Positions 17,457 to 25,093 of a DNA stretch of 64,000 bases are shown here, in pieces. The notes beneath the pieces were generated by a model. The model searched no databases and was not told the DNA's origin. It was given only the letters and a program-made list of their open reading frames with translations. Source of the DNA: BOG-908 sp965198825 (GTDB lineage Bacteria; Pseudomonadota; Alphaproteobacteria; Acetobacterales; Acetobacteraceae); contig CBDAQB010000003.1 of the NCBI GenBank assembly GCA_965198825.1, positions 434,001-498,000 on the forward strand, read 5' to 3'. The stretch's first letter is position 1. The number at the start of each line of letters is the position of its first letter. A program made the translations under genes and the position numbers.

Positions 17457-17774
17457 ATGCCGACGTTGATCGTGACCACCCGCAAAGGAGAGACCAGCAC
17501 CATCGAGGCGCGGGCGAACCGGTCGGTCATGGAGGCGATCGTCGCCGCAGGCTTCGACGAGTTGCTGGCCATCTGCGGCGGAAGCTGCGCCTGCGGCACC
17601 TGCCACGTCTACGTAGATCCAGCCTTCGCCGACCGCCTTCACCCGATCAAGGACCCGGAAGAAGCCATGTTAGAAGGCTCCAACCACCGCAACTCAACCT
17701 CAAGGCTCTCCTGCCAGATCGACGTCACAGCAGCACTAGAGGGAATGCGGGTAACAATCGCACCCGAAGACTAA
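17457..17774 (+). CDS. 2Fe-2S ferredoxin, adrenodoxin/ISC type
   Basis: 105 aa. Cluster cysteines are C40, C46 and C49 in CGGSCACGTC and a final Cys at about residue 86 in RLSCQI, the C-x5-C-x2-C-xn-C pattern of adrenodoxin-type ferredoxins. It should transfer single electrons to a P450, dioxygenase or biosynthetic partner; no such partner is adjacent. AGGA precedes the ATG at 17457; an upstream in-frame ATG at 17424 would add 11 residues. Two family 2 repeats follow. Confidence 0.93.
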   Translation: MPTLIVTTRKGETSTIEARANRSVMEAIVAAGFDELLAICGGSCACGTCHVYVDPAFADRLHPIKDPEEAMLEGSNHRNSTSRLSCQIDVTAALEGMRVTIAPED

Positions 17775-17800
17775 AAGGATCAGCCAAGCACATCAGGCTG

Positions 17801-17926
17801 TCCGAAATTTCGCTAGGCCGAGTTAGCTGGCGCGTGTTTCGAGACCCGGAGCGGAGCCGGCCTTAATGGCCGGTGAGCACCGGAAGCGTAGAAACGCGCG
17901 TCAGATGGCCGGCATAGGTGAATTCA
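17801..17926. repeat. Family 2 inverted repeat, first of a tandem pair
   Basis: Runs from CCGAAATTTCGCTAGGCCGA to CAGATGGCCGGCATAGGTGA with the internal GGAGCCGGCC/GGCCGG hairpin. It is a direct repeat of the copy at 17973-18099; the pair fills most of the 327-bp gap between the ferredoxin gene and rpsU, where no gene is seen. Confidence 0.88.
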
Positions 17927-17972
17927 GGCTTAAAATTCGTCGCTTAGAGGGACGCCCGTGCAAATCAGGCTG

Positions 17973-18099
17973 TCCGAGAATTCGCTAGGCCGAGTCAGCT
18001 GGCGGGTCGGGCGAGAACCGGAGCGGAGCCGGCCTAAATGGCCGGTGAGCACCGGAAGCGCAGCACGGCCCGTCAGATGGCCGGCGTAGTAGAATTCCA
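17973..18099. repeat. Family 2 inverted repeat, second of a tandem pair
   Basis: Begins CCGAGAATTCGCTAGGCCGA and ends GGCCGGCGTAGTAGAATTCC, same orientation as the first copy, with a 46-bp spacer between them. It ends 3 bp before the rpsU stop codon on the opposite strand. Confidence 0.9.
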
Positions 18100-18101
18100 G
18101 C

Positions 18102-18305
18102 TCAGAAACCGTCGCGTTCTAGGCGTTTGCGCTCCATCTTCCTCGCCCGGCGGACGGCTTCGGCGGCCTCGCGGGCCCGGCGCTCTGATGGCTTCTCGTA
18201 GTGACGGCGGAGCTTCATTTCGCGAAAAATGCCTTCGCGCTGCATCTTCTTCTTGAGCGCCTTCAGCGCCTGGTCAACATTGTTGTCACGTACGAGAACC
18301 TGCAC
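18102..18305 (-). CDS. rpsU: 30S ribosomal protein S21
   Basis: 67 aa. The N-terminus VLVRDNNVDQALKALKKKMQREGIFREMKLRRHYEKPSERR is the S21 signature; the C-terminal helix is highly basic. Starts at GTG 18305 with AAGGAG upstream. Contacts 16S rRNA near the anti-Shine-Dalgarno region. It is divergent from def across 151 bp, which must hold both promoters. Confidence 0.96.
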   Translation of the reverse strand: MQVLVRDNNVDQALKALKKKMQREGIFREMKLRRHYEKPSERRAREAAEAVRRARKMERKRLERDGF

Positions 18306-18456
18306 TTGGCCGCCTACTCCTTCCCGCTGGGCTCCTCCGGCCGATCCGGAGTGCGCGCATGGGTGAACGCCCGGCCTGGAACCGGGAAAGGCGGGCCTAT
18401 ATCACAACTGCCGCGCCGACCCCAAGAGGCGATTAACGCGGTCACCAAGAGGTAAC

Positions 18457-19002
18457 ATGGCCCTGCTGAAAATCGCCCGCATGGGCCATCCTGTGCTCCT
18501 GCAAGTGGCGGAGCCCGTCCCTGACCCCGGCGCCCCCGACATCAGGCGCCTGGCCGCCGACATGATCGAGACCATGCTCGACGCGCCAGGGATCGGCCTG
18601 GCAGCCCCCCAGGTGCATGTGCCGCTGCGCATGTTCGTCATGCACCTGCCTGCGGAGCGCAACGAGGGCACGGCCGCGGCGCCCTTCGTGGTGATCAACC
18701 CGACCTTCGAGGCGGTCGGCGACGACATGGCCCTCCGCATGGAGGGCTGCCTCTCCATACCCGGCCTGCGCGGCGCCGTGCCGCGCCACGTGCGTATCCG
18801 CTACCGCGGCGTGGATTGCGACGGGAAGCCCGTCGGCGGCGAGGTGGACGGGTTGCATGCCAATGTCGTGCAGCACGAATACGACCATCTCGATGGCATC
18901 ATGTATCCCATGCGCATGAACGACCTGCGCCAGCTCGGCTTCATCGAGGAAATGGCCCGCGCCCAGGAAATCGAGCAGCGTGCCCAGGAGAGAAGAGAAT
19001 GA
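18457..19002 (+). CDS. def: Peptide deformylase
   Basis: 181 aa. Removes the formyl group from nascent N-termini. The three metal motifs are present: GIGLAAPQ (45-52), EGCLSIPG (96-103, Cys ligand) and HEYDH (140-144). The C-terminal tail is a charged helix. The stop overlaps the next gene's ATG (ATGA), coupling it to COQ9. fmt is not adjacent. Confidence 0.95.
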   Translation: MALLKIARMGHPVLLQVAEPVPDPGAPDIRRLAADMIETMLDAPGIGLAAPQVHVPLRMFVMHLPAERNEGTAAAPFVVINPTFEAVGDDMALRMEGCLSIPGLRGAVPRHVRIRYRGVDCDGKPVGGEVDGLHANVVQHEYDHLDGIMYPMRMNDLRQLGFIEEMARAQEIEQRAQERRE

Positions 19003-19574
19003 TCACCGCGCCCGAACGCTCCGATGCGCGCGATGCCGCCATCGACGCGCTGCTGCCTCTGGTGCCCGACCATGGCTGGACCATCGCCGCGCTGCGCCAG
19101 GCCGCCGGCGAGAACGCCGACCTGCTGTTCCCCGGCGGCCCCGCCGAAATGGTCGAGACCTACATCGACCTCGCCGACCGCCGGATGGCCGTCGCGGCCG
19201 CCACCCAAATGACCGGCCAGCGCCTGCACCAGAAGGTGCGCACCCTGATCGCCACGCGCTTCGCCCAGGCGTCGCACCACAAGGCCGCCGTCCGGCGCGC
19301 CTTCGGTGTCCTGTCCCAGCCGGGAAACCTCGCCACCGCCACCCGCTGCACCGCCCGCACTGTCGACGCGATCTGGTACGCCGCAGGCGACAAATCCGCC
19401 GACTTCAGCTGGTACACCAAGCGCGCCATCCTCGCCTCGGTCTATTCCTCCACCCTGCTGTTCTGGCTGGGCGACCATTCCGACGGCGAGGCAACCCTCG
19501 CCTTCCTCGACCGGCGCCTGGCCGGCGTCGCCAGGATAGGCAAGCTCCGCCGCCGCTTCCAAAAGGCTGCCTGA
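18999..19574 (+). CDS. COQ9-family protein, ubiquinone biosynthesis accessory
   Basis: 191 aa. Matches COQ9 in layout: an N-terminal helical segment (DAAIDALLPLVPDHGWTIAALRQAAGE), a middle with VRTLIATRF and PGNLATATRCTARTVDAIWYAAGDKSADFSWYTKRAILASVYSSTLLFWLGD, the lipid-binding COQ9 core. In mitochondria COQ9 presents lipid substrates to COQ7; the bacterial role is inferred from homology. ATG overlaps the def stop. Confidence 0.9.
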   Translation: MITAPERSDARDAAIDALLPLVPDHGWTIAALRQAAGENADLLFPGGPAEMVETYIDLADRRMAVAAATQMTGQRLHQKVRTLIATRFAQASHHKAAVRRAFGVLSQPGNLATATRCTARTVDAIWYAAGDKSADFSWYTKRAILASVYSSTLLFWLGDHSDGEATLAFLDRRLAGVARIGKLRRRFQKAA

Positions 19575-19633
19575 AACGCCTTCTCAGCCGACGCGTTGAT
19601 CCGACCAGTCAACAAACAAGAAGGACGGACCAG

Positions 19634-19711
19634 ATGCGCGGCATTCTCCTGTGGCTGATCGGAATCCCCATTCCCGTCATCATCTTGCTCTACATCTTTC
19701 ACGTGCTGTGA
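19634..19711 (+). CDS. 25-residue hydrophobic membrane peptide
   Basis: Too short for ordinary gene calling, but AAGGACGG lies before the ATG and the product is one clean transmembrane helix (MRGILLWLIGIPIPVIILLY followed by IFHVL). I believe similar small one-helix peptides occur in other alphaproteobacteria; this is from memory and unchecked. It lies 59 bp after COQ9 on the same strand. Confidence 0.6.
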   Translation: MRGILLWLIGIPIPVIILLYIFHVL

Positions 19712-19775
19712 CAGTTCGCCCGCGCCACCCTGGTTTGACTGGCGCGGACGCCGCAAACTGAGCTAGGCAGCGGAC

Positions 19776-20750
19776 ATGACGCTCCGCTGCCGGCTGGCCT
19801 GCTCCCTCGCCCTCACTCTCGCAGCGGCGCTCTTCTCCCAGGCCCGCGCGGCCGACCTCGCCTTCGTCATCAATTCCAACGACGCAAGCGTCAGCCTGCT
19901 GGACATCGCCACCCACCAGGAAGTCCGGCGCATCCCGCTTCTGCGCGAGCCGCACCACATGGCCCTCTCGCCGGACCACCGCAGCATGGTCATCGGCGAC
20001 ACCACCGGAAATGCCCTCTTCTTCCTCGACCCGCGCACCGGCGCCATGCAGCGGAAGATCACCGTCAGCGACCCCTACCAGCTCGTCTTCAGTCCGAACG
20101 GCCGCCTGCTCACCATCGCCGGCCTCGCCCGCGACCAGATCGATATCTACGACGCGGACAGCTTCAAGCTGCTGCACCGCATCCCCGCCCGCAGCATGCC
20201 GAGCCACATCAACTACTCGCCCGACTCCAGCATGGTCTTCGTCAGCCTGCAGGGCACCGACCGTCTCATCGCCATCGAGACCGCGACCGGAAAGATCGTC
20301 TGGAACGCCAAGGTCGGCCGGACCCCCGCCGGCGTTCTCTGGAACCGCGGCAAGCTGCTCGTCGGCATCATGGGCGAAGCCCATTTCGCCGTCGTCGATC
20401 CGCTCAGCGGCCGCGTCGAACGCACCATTCCCACCGGCCGCGGCGCACACACCATGTTCCTGACCCACGACGGCAAAACCATCTACGCCACCGACCGCGT
20501 GGACGGCACCATCGCCGTCATCAACGCCGAAACCCTCGCCGTCGAACGCGAACTCCACGTGCCCGGCGGCCCCGACGACCTCGATTTCGCGCCCGACGGC
20601 CGCATCTGGGCGGCGCTGCGTTTCGCGCAGTCGGTTGCGATCATCGATCCTGCCAGCGGCGCCGTGGAGCGGATCCCTGTTGGCCGGTCGCCACACGGGA
20701 TCTGGCTGAATACGCATGATTCGCTGCCGGCTCAGGTCACCGCCAAGTAA
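19776..20750 (+). CDS. Periplasmic YVTN/YncE-like beta-propeller protein
   Basis: 324 aa. A signal peptide (LALTLAAALFSQARA, cleavage near ARAAD) precedes about seven WD-like blades of the YVTN type: FVINSNDASVSLLDIATHQEV, LDPRTGAMQRKI, IYDADSFKLLHRI, IETATGKIVW, VDPLSGRVERTI, INAETLAVEREL, IDPASGAVERI. The family binds varied ligands or DNA (YncE) or forms part of PQQ/cytochrome systems. No catalytic residues are evident. A family 1 repeat starts about 10 bp after the stop. Confidence 0.85.
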   Translation: MTLRCRLACSLALTLAAALFSQARAADLAFVINSNDASVSLLDIATHQEVRRIPLLREPHHMALSPDHRSMVIGDTTGNALFFLDPRTGAMQRKITVSDPYQLVFSPNGRLLTIAGLARDQIDIYDADSFKLLHRIPARSMPSHINYSPDSSMVFVSLQGTDRLIAIETATGKIVWNAKVGRTPAGVLWNRGKLLVGIMGEAHFAVVDPLSGRVERTIPTGRGAHTMFLTHDGKTIYATDRVDGTIAVINAETLAVERELHVPGGPDDLDFAPDGRIWAALRFAQSVAIIDPASGAVERIPVGRSPHGIWLNTHDSLPAQVTAK

Positions 20751-20760
20751 AGGCAAGGGG

Positions 20761-20894
20761 CAGGAAGCGTCTTCTTTTTTGAAAAAAAGAAGCAAAAAAC
20801 TTTTACGAGTTTGGGCTCGGCCTTTCCTCGAGCTCGGTGCCAAGTCACAGAAGTTTTTTGCTTCTTTTTTTTCAAAAAAGAAGTCCTTCCTTCC
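20761..20894. repeat. Family 1 inverted repeat, copy c
   Basis: A full copy: GTCTTCTTTTTTGAAAAAAA left arm, TTTTTTTTCAAAAAAGAAGT right arm and a centre with TTTGGGCTCGGCC. It sits between the beta-propeller gene and the Wzz/GumC-like gene, both on the plus strand. Confidence 0.93.
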
Positions 20895-20960
20895 TGACTT
20901 CCCGAACCGCCCGCACTCCGCCATACCTTACAACCGAAGCGGGCACTTCGGGGAAAAGCC

Positions 20961-22373
20961 TTGAACGACGACGACCGTCACGTGCTGCGTGATCTGCTTT
21001 ACGTGCTGTTCAAGCGCCGGCTGCGCATTGCCTTCGTGACGATTTTGGCCCTCCTGGCGGGGGCTGCCGCCATCCTCGCAGGCGGCATCCGCTACACGGC
21101 ATCCGCCCGCATCCTCGTGACCGCCATGCCCGGCAGCCAGGAGAACGCCCAGCCGGGCGCGTCAACGACCCTGATCATCAGCGATCATGGCCAGGCCGCC
21201 CGCAACCAGGCCGAGTTGCTTCGCGACCCTGGCGCCCTCCAGCGCTCGCTCCCGGCCATGCAGGCGCGGCTAAACCGGGAGCCGGCGGGGCTCATCGAGC
21301 AGGCGAGCGCAAAGGTTCAGGCCTGGCTGCGAGGACCCGACGAGGATGGCAGCTCGCTCGCGGCACGCCTGAGCCACGCCCTGAGCGCCTCCGCTGTCCG
21401 CGACACGGATGTCGTCGTTCTGCGGCTCACCTGGCCGGACCGTGCCTTCGCGGCTGACGCGCTCAACCTCATCCTGGCCGACACACAGAGCGCCATCACC
21501 CAGGCAGCCGAGGCGCGTCAGGCGATGAAACTCGCAGACACCGGCCTGCACGAAGCCCAGGCGCAGGTCGCAGTGCTCGACGCTCAGCTCGCCGCCATCC
21601 CGATGGGCGGGGATGCCGCATCGCTCGAGCGCGAAAAGGACCGTATCGGCAGCCGGCTCTCAGCAGCGCGCACCGCCGCCGACGCCCTCCGCCTCGATCG
21701 CGAGCTGGCCCGCCGCAAGATCGACACCGTGGACCAGGCCTACAAAGGCGGCGGCTGGGTCGATGCCCCCGACGCGCAGGAAACCCCGTCCGGCGCCCCG
21801 GCCCTGCAGCAGACCTTCGTGACCCTGCTCGACAAGCACCAGACCCTGCTCACCCATCTGCCGCCCGACAATCCGAGCGTGAAGGCGGTGGATGCGCAGA
21901 TCGGCCACGTCCGCGAGCAAAACTACCTCGCGGTGAAGCAGGTCTACACAGCCAAGCTCGCCGCCGTGGACGAGAAGCTCGTGCAATCGAACGCGGACAT
22001 CGCCGCCGACGAGGCGAAGCTGCGCGATCTCGACGACCGGCTGGTGAAGCTCGACGCGCTCGCCCAGTCCCGCGCTGCGGCAGCGGCTCACGCGGCGCAG
22101 GAGCAACGGCTGTTCGAAGACGCGCGGCTCCACATCGATGCGGTCGGCCGCGATGTCGCCGGCATGCGCGTGCTGAGCCAGGCCACCGCGCCCGCACATC
22201 CCGACTTTCCGGGACCCGCCATCATCCTCGCGTTGGCCGCCGCCGCGGGCCTCGTCCTCGGCATCCTCTGGGCGTTGATGGCGGAAGCAACACGCCGCAC
22301 GATGGACAGGCCGCGCGACATCGCCCGCCTGCTCGACATCGAAGTGCTGGCGCGCGTGCCGGATCTCAGATGA
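20961..22373 (+). CDS. Wzz/GumC-like polysaccharide chain-length protein
   Basis: 470 aa, TTG start with GGGGAAAAG upstream. An N-terminal cytoplasmic segment precedes a first membrane helix (about residues 22-42). A long periplasmic region with coiled coil (about 175-400, Ala/Gln/Asp-rich) follows, then a second helix after the family Pro motif (DFPGPAIILALAAAAGLVLG, about 413-432) and a basic tail. This is the polysaccharide co-polymerase topology. It lacks a fused kinase; the next gene, 19 bp on, is the kinase-like partner. No glycosyltransferase, polymerase or exosortase gene is adjacent. Confidence 0.85.
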   Translation: MNDDDRHVLRDLLYVLFKRRLRIAFVTILALLAGAAAILAGGIRYTASARILVTAMPGSQENAQPGASTTLIISDHGQAARNQAELLRDPGALQRSLPAMQARLNREPAGLIEQASAKVQAWLRGPDEDGSSLAARLSHALSASAVRDTDVVVLRLTWPDRAFAADALNLILADTQSAITQAAEARQAMKLADTGLHEAQAQVAVLDAQLAAIPMGGDAASLEREKDRIGSRLSAARTAADALRLDRELARRKIDTVDQAYKGGGWVDAPDAQETPSGAPALQQTFVTLLDKHQTLLTHLPPDNPSVKAVDAQIGHVREQNYLAVKQVYTAKLAAVDEKLVQSNADIAADEAKLRDLDDRLVKLDALAQSRAAAAAHAAQEQRLFEDARLHIDAVGRDVAGMRVLSQATAPAHPDFPGPAIILALAAAAGLVLGILWALMAEATRRTMDRPRDIARLLDIEVLARVPDLR

Positions 22374-22392
22374 CCCTATCGCGGCCAGTCGG

Positions 22393-23115
22393 ATGATGGA
22401 CATCGACCCGGACACCAAAACCACCGAGCTCCTGCCGGCGATCGTCCCGCCAACCAGGCTGCTGCGGAGGGGCGAACGCCCGATCCTCACAGTCGACACC
22501 AGCATCATGCAAGGCCTCGCCGCGAAGGCGCTGAAGGCCGGCAAGGGCGGCATGGCAGCGGTCGGCATCGCGTCGCTCCGGCACGGCGAAGGCGCTACCA
22601 CGATGGCCCGCAGCCTGGCTGCCTGCCTCGCCGCATCCTTCCGCAAGCGCGTGATTCTGGTGGAGGCGAACCTCCGCTCCCCCAGCCTTCGCGCGCTCTA
22701 CGGACTATCGGCCGGTCCCGGCCTTTCCGATGTTCTCGCAGGTCACGCGGAGCTCCACAGCGCCCTGCGCGCCCCACGCAACGCCGGCGCCCTGCTCATT
22801 CTCCCCGCCTCAACCACCCCCGCCGGCGACCCGGCCGCGCTGCCAGGCGCCGCAATGCGCAGCCTCATGGCGGACATGTTCGGCTACGCCGACACGCTCG
22901 TCTTCGACCTGGCGCCGCTCGTCCCCTATCCTGACACCGGTCTGCTCTGCAGTGCGCTGGACGGCGTCGGTCTCGTCCTGCGCGCAGGACGCTCCACCCG
23001 CGCCGACAGCCAGCGCGGCGTGAAGATCCTCCGCAGCGAGGGCGTGCCTATTCTCGGCGCCGTGCTCAACCGGGAGCGGGCTTTCATTCCCCGGTTGATC
23101 GAGCGGATGCTGTAA
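22393..23115 (+). CDS. CpsD/BY-kinase-like protein with degenerate P-loop
   Basis: 240 aa with the fold order of bacterial tyrosine autokinases and MinD-like ATPases: VGIASLRHGEGATTMARSL, then RVILVEANLRSPSLRALYGL, GLSDVLAG, LLILPAST, a Walker B-like VFDLAPL and the end GAVLNRE. Key residues are lost: the Walker A Lys (GEGKT/S) is Ala68, and the Walker A' LVDADLRxP reads LVEANLRSP. The C-terminus has no tyrosine cluster. It probably pairs with the Wzz-like protein as a regulatory pseudokinase. Confidence 0.85.
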   Translation: MMDIDPDTKTTELLPAIVPPTRLLRRGERPILTVDTSIMQGLAAKALKAGKGGMAAVGIASLRHGEGATTMARSLAACLAASFRKRVILVEANLRSPSLRALYGLSAGPGLSDVLAGHAELHSALRAPRNAGALLILPASTTPAGDPAALPGAAMRSLMADMFGYADTLVFDLAPLVPYPDTGLLCSALDGVGLVLRAGRSTRADSQRGVKILRSEGVPILGAVLNRERAFIPRLIERML

Positions 23116-23119
23116 GGAG

Positions 23120-23250
23120 CAGCAAGAAGTTCTTTTTTGAAAAAAAGAACCAAAAAACTTTTGCGACTTTTAGGCCGGGCGTGAGGAAGTGCCGGGACCA
23201 AACGTGCAAAAGTTTTTTGCTTCTTTTTTCAAAAAAGAAGTGCTTCCCTT
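23120..23250. repeat. Family 1 inverted repeat, copy d
   Basis: A full copy with GAAGTTCTTTTTTGAAAAAA and TTTTTTCAAAAAAGAAGTGC arms and a GACTTTTAGGCCGGGC centre. It starts within 5 bp of the kinase-like gene's stop and ends at the stop of the convergent small membrane-protein gene. Confidence 0.93.
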
Positions 23251-23251
23251 C

Positions 23252-23422
23252 TTACTTCTGCTGCGCCGGAATGATGGTCACCGGTATCAGCAGCCACCGC
23301 TTCTCGATCACCCGATATCCGGGCCATTTAAAGAAGGCGAACAGCACCGCGATATGCAGCGCCGCGACACCGGCGATGATAGCTGCCTGGCGGCCGCGTC
23401 TTTTGGGCTTGGCGTAACTCAT
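23252..23422 (-). CDS. Small membrane protein resembling a TonB N-terminus
   Basis: 56 aa. A basic start (MSYAKPKRRGRQ), one helix (AAIIAGVAALHIAVLFAFF) with a His inside the membrane segment as in TonB/TolA-type anchors, then a short periplasmic tail. There is no Pro-rich linker or TonB C-terminal domain, so it is not a working TonB. GAGAGGGG precedes the ATG. Its 3' end abuts a family 1 repeat, so it could be a truncated gene; this is speculative. Confidence 0.55.
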   Translation of the reverse strand: MSYAKPKRRGRQAAIIAGVAALHIAVLFAFFKWPGYRVIEKRWLLIPVTIIPAQQK

Positions 23423-23514
23423 GCCCCTCTCTCGCCCAAGCTGCCGTCTGCGTCGAGTGGCAACCCGGCCGCGCTCCGCTCGTAAGCGGCACATCGAAAA
23501 TGGAGAGAGCGAGC

Positions 23515-24360
23515 ATGTCCGACACATCGCAGGTCTGGTTCATCACCGGCTGCTCGACGGGTTTCGGCCGCGAACTGGCGCGCGTCGTGCTGGCGCACGG
23601 TGCCCGCGTGGTCATCACCGCCCGCGACACCGCCAAGATCGAGGATCTCGCCGCCCTATCGCCCGACCACACCCTGGCGCTCGACCTTGATGTGACGAAC
23701 GACGCCCAGATCGCATCGGCGGTCGCAGCCGCCGAGGACCGGTTCGGCGCCATAGACGTGCTCGTGAACAACGCCGGCTACGGCTACCAGGCCTCTGTCG
23801 AAGAGGGTGTGGAGGCGGAGATACGCGCCCAGTTCGACGCCAATGTTTTCGGACTCTTCGCCCTGACACGCGCCGTGCTGCCGGGCATGCGCAAGCGCCG
23901 GCGCGGCCGCATCCTGAACATCACCTCGGTCGCTGGCCTGATGGGCTTTCCCAGCTCCGGCTATTACGCGGCCTCCAAGCACGCCGTCGAAGGCTGGTCG
24001 GACGCGCTGGCCGTCGAGACGGCGCCGCTCGGCATCAAGGTGACCTGCGTCGAGCCTGGGCCGTTCCGCACCGACTGGGCCGGGCGTTCGCTCAAGCAGA
24101 CCCCGAACCGCATTGCCGACTACGCGGAGACCGCGGGCGTGCGCTTGCGCGATACCGCCGAGAAGAGCGGCACCCAGGCAGGCGACCCGGTACGCGCCTC
24201 GGAGATCATGTTCGAAATCGCCCAGGACGACGCGCCGCCGCGCCACCTCGTTCTCGGCGCCTGGGGTCTCGAGGCGGTCACCAAGCGGCTGAAGGAGCGG
24301 GTCGCAGAAATCGAGGCCTGGACGGCGAAGGGCCGGTCCGCGGATTTCCCCGCGTCCTAG
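23515..24360 (+). CDS. Short-chain dehydrogenase/reductase
   Basis: 281 aa. NAD(P)-binding TGCSTGFGR (about residues 11-19), NNAGYGY, a Ser in ITSVAG, and catalytic YYAASK with the following PGPFRTDW. Classical SDR with an oxidoreductase/retinol-dehydrogenase-like N-terminus (WFITGCSTGFGRELA). Substrate unknown. The second ATG (23515) is preferred because GGAGAGAG lies upstream; the first at 23500 would add five residues. Confidence 0.92.
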   Translation: MSDTSQVWFITGCSTGFGRELARVVLAHGARVVITARDTAKIEDLAALSPDHTLALDLDVTNDAQIASAVAAAEDRFGAIDVLVNNAGYGYQASVEEGVEAEIRAQFDANVFGLFALTRAVLPGMRKRRRGRILNITSVAGLMGFPSSGYYAASKHAVEGWSDALAVETAPLGIKVTCVEPGPFRTDWAGRSLKQTPNRIADYAETAGVRLRDTAEKSGTQAGDPVRASEIMFEIAQDDAPPRHLVLGAWGLEAVTKRLKERVAEIEAWTAKGRSADFPAS

Positions 24361-24373
24361 GCAGCGCTCGCGC

Positions 24374-25003
24374 TTACCAACTGATCACGGGCGTCTGGTG
24401 CAGCCACTGGCCGCTCGTGACCTGGTCCACCACGAAGCTGGCGACGTCCGCCCTGGAAATGCTGCCGCCGTGGAACTGCGAGAGGTCCGTCATGGCCCTG
24501 ACACGGCCAGTCGCCGGCTTGTCGGTCAGCATCGAAGGCCGGACGATGATCCAGCCCAGGCCACTGGATTTCACGACCGCCTCCTGGCGGTCCTTGTCCG
24601 CGTATACGTTCCGCAGCAGCAGCGGCTGGAAGATCCTGTCGTAGAAAAAGCCGCCGTGGCCGCGGCTGTCTCCTGCACCCATGCCTGTGATGCAGACGAG
24701 CCGGCGGACGCCGGCCTTCTTCATCGCCGCCACAAGGCTCGTCGTAGCGCTAGACAGCAGCGTGACTTCGCGAAACGGACTCAACGCCGTGCCGAGTGAG
24801 CTGATCACCGCATCGCAGCCGTCCAGCGCACGGCCAAGCACTGCGTCGTCACGCGCGTCGCCTTCGATGAGCGAAGCGGCGCCGACATCCTGCGCCGTGG
24901 CGGCGTTTCGTACAAGCGCCGTAACTTCGTAGCCCTTCGCTGCGGCGGTCCGAACGATTTGCCGGCCTGTCCCGCCTGTCGCACCGAGAACGAGAATGTT
25001 CAT
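24374..25003 (-). CDS. NAD(P)-binding atypical SDR (NmrA/YwnB-like)
   Basis: 209 aa. N-terminal Rossmann motif ILVLGATGGTGRQIV; ALVRN; EGDARDDAVL; CDAVISSLGT; LVCITGMGAGDSRGHGG; IIVRPSMLTDKPATG. Matches the SDR_a5 group (BVR-B/NmrA-like), which lacks the YxxxK pair. ATG at 25003 with AAAGGGAT upstream. It is convergent with the SDR gene, 13 bp apart. The substrate cannot be inferred. Confidence 0.88.
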   Translation of the reverse strand: MNILVLGATGGTGRQIVRTAAAKGYEVTALVRNAATAQDVGAASLIEGDARDDAVLGRALDGCDAVISSLGTALSPFREVTLLSSATTSLVAAMKKAGVRRLVCITGMGAGDSRGHGGFFYDRIFQPLLLRNVYADKDRQEAVVKSSGLGWIIVRPSMLTDKPATGRVRAMTDLSQFHGGSISRADVASFVVDQVTSGQWLHQTPVISW

Positions 25004-25024
25004 GAATATCCCTTTAGCTGCGTG

Positions 25025-25093
25025 TTTCCACGATCTCGGCCCCAAGTCGAAAAAGTTTTTTGCTTCTTTTTTTCAAAAAAGAAGATCCTTCCT
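25025..25093. repeat. Family 1 repeat, half copy (e)
   Basis: Only the centre (CCACGATCTCGGCCCCAAGTC) and right arm (AAAAAGTTTTTTGCTTC, then TTTTTTTCAAAAAAGAAG) are present; the left arm is missing. It follows the MFS gene's stop, still on that gene's 3' side. Confidence 0.85.
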
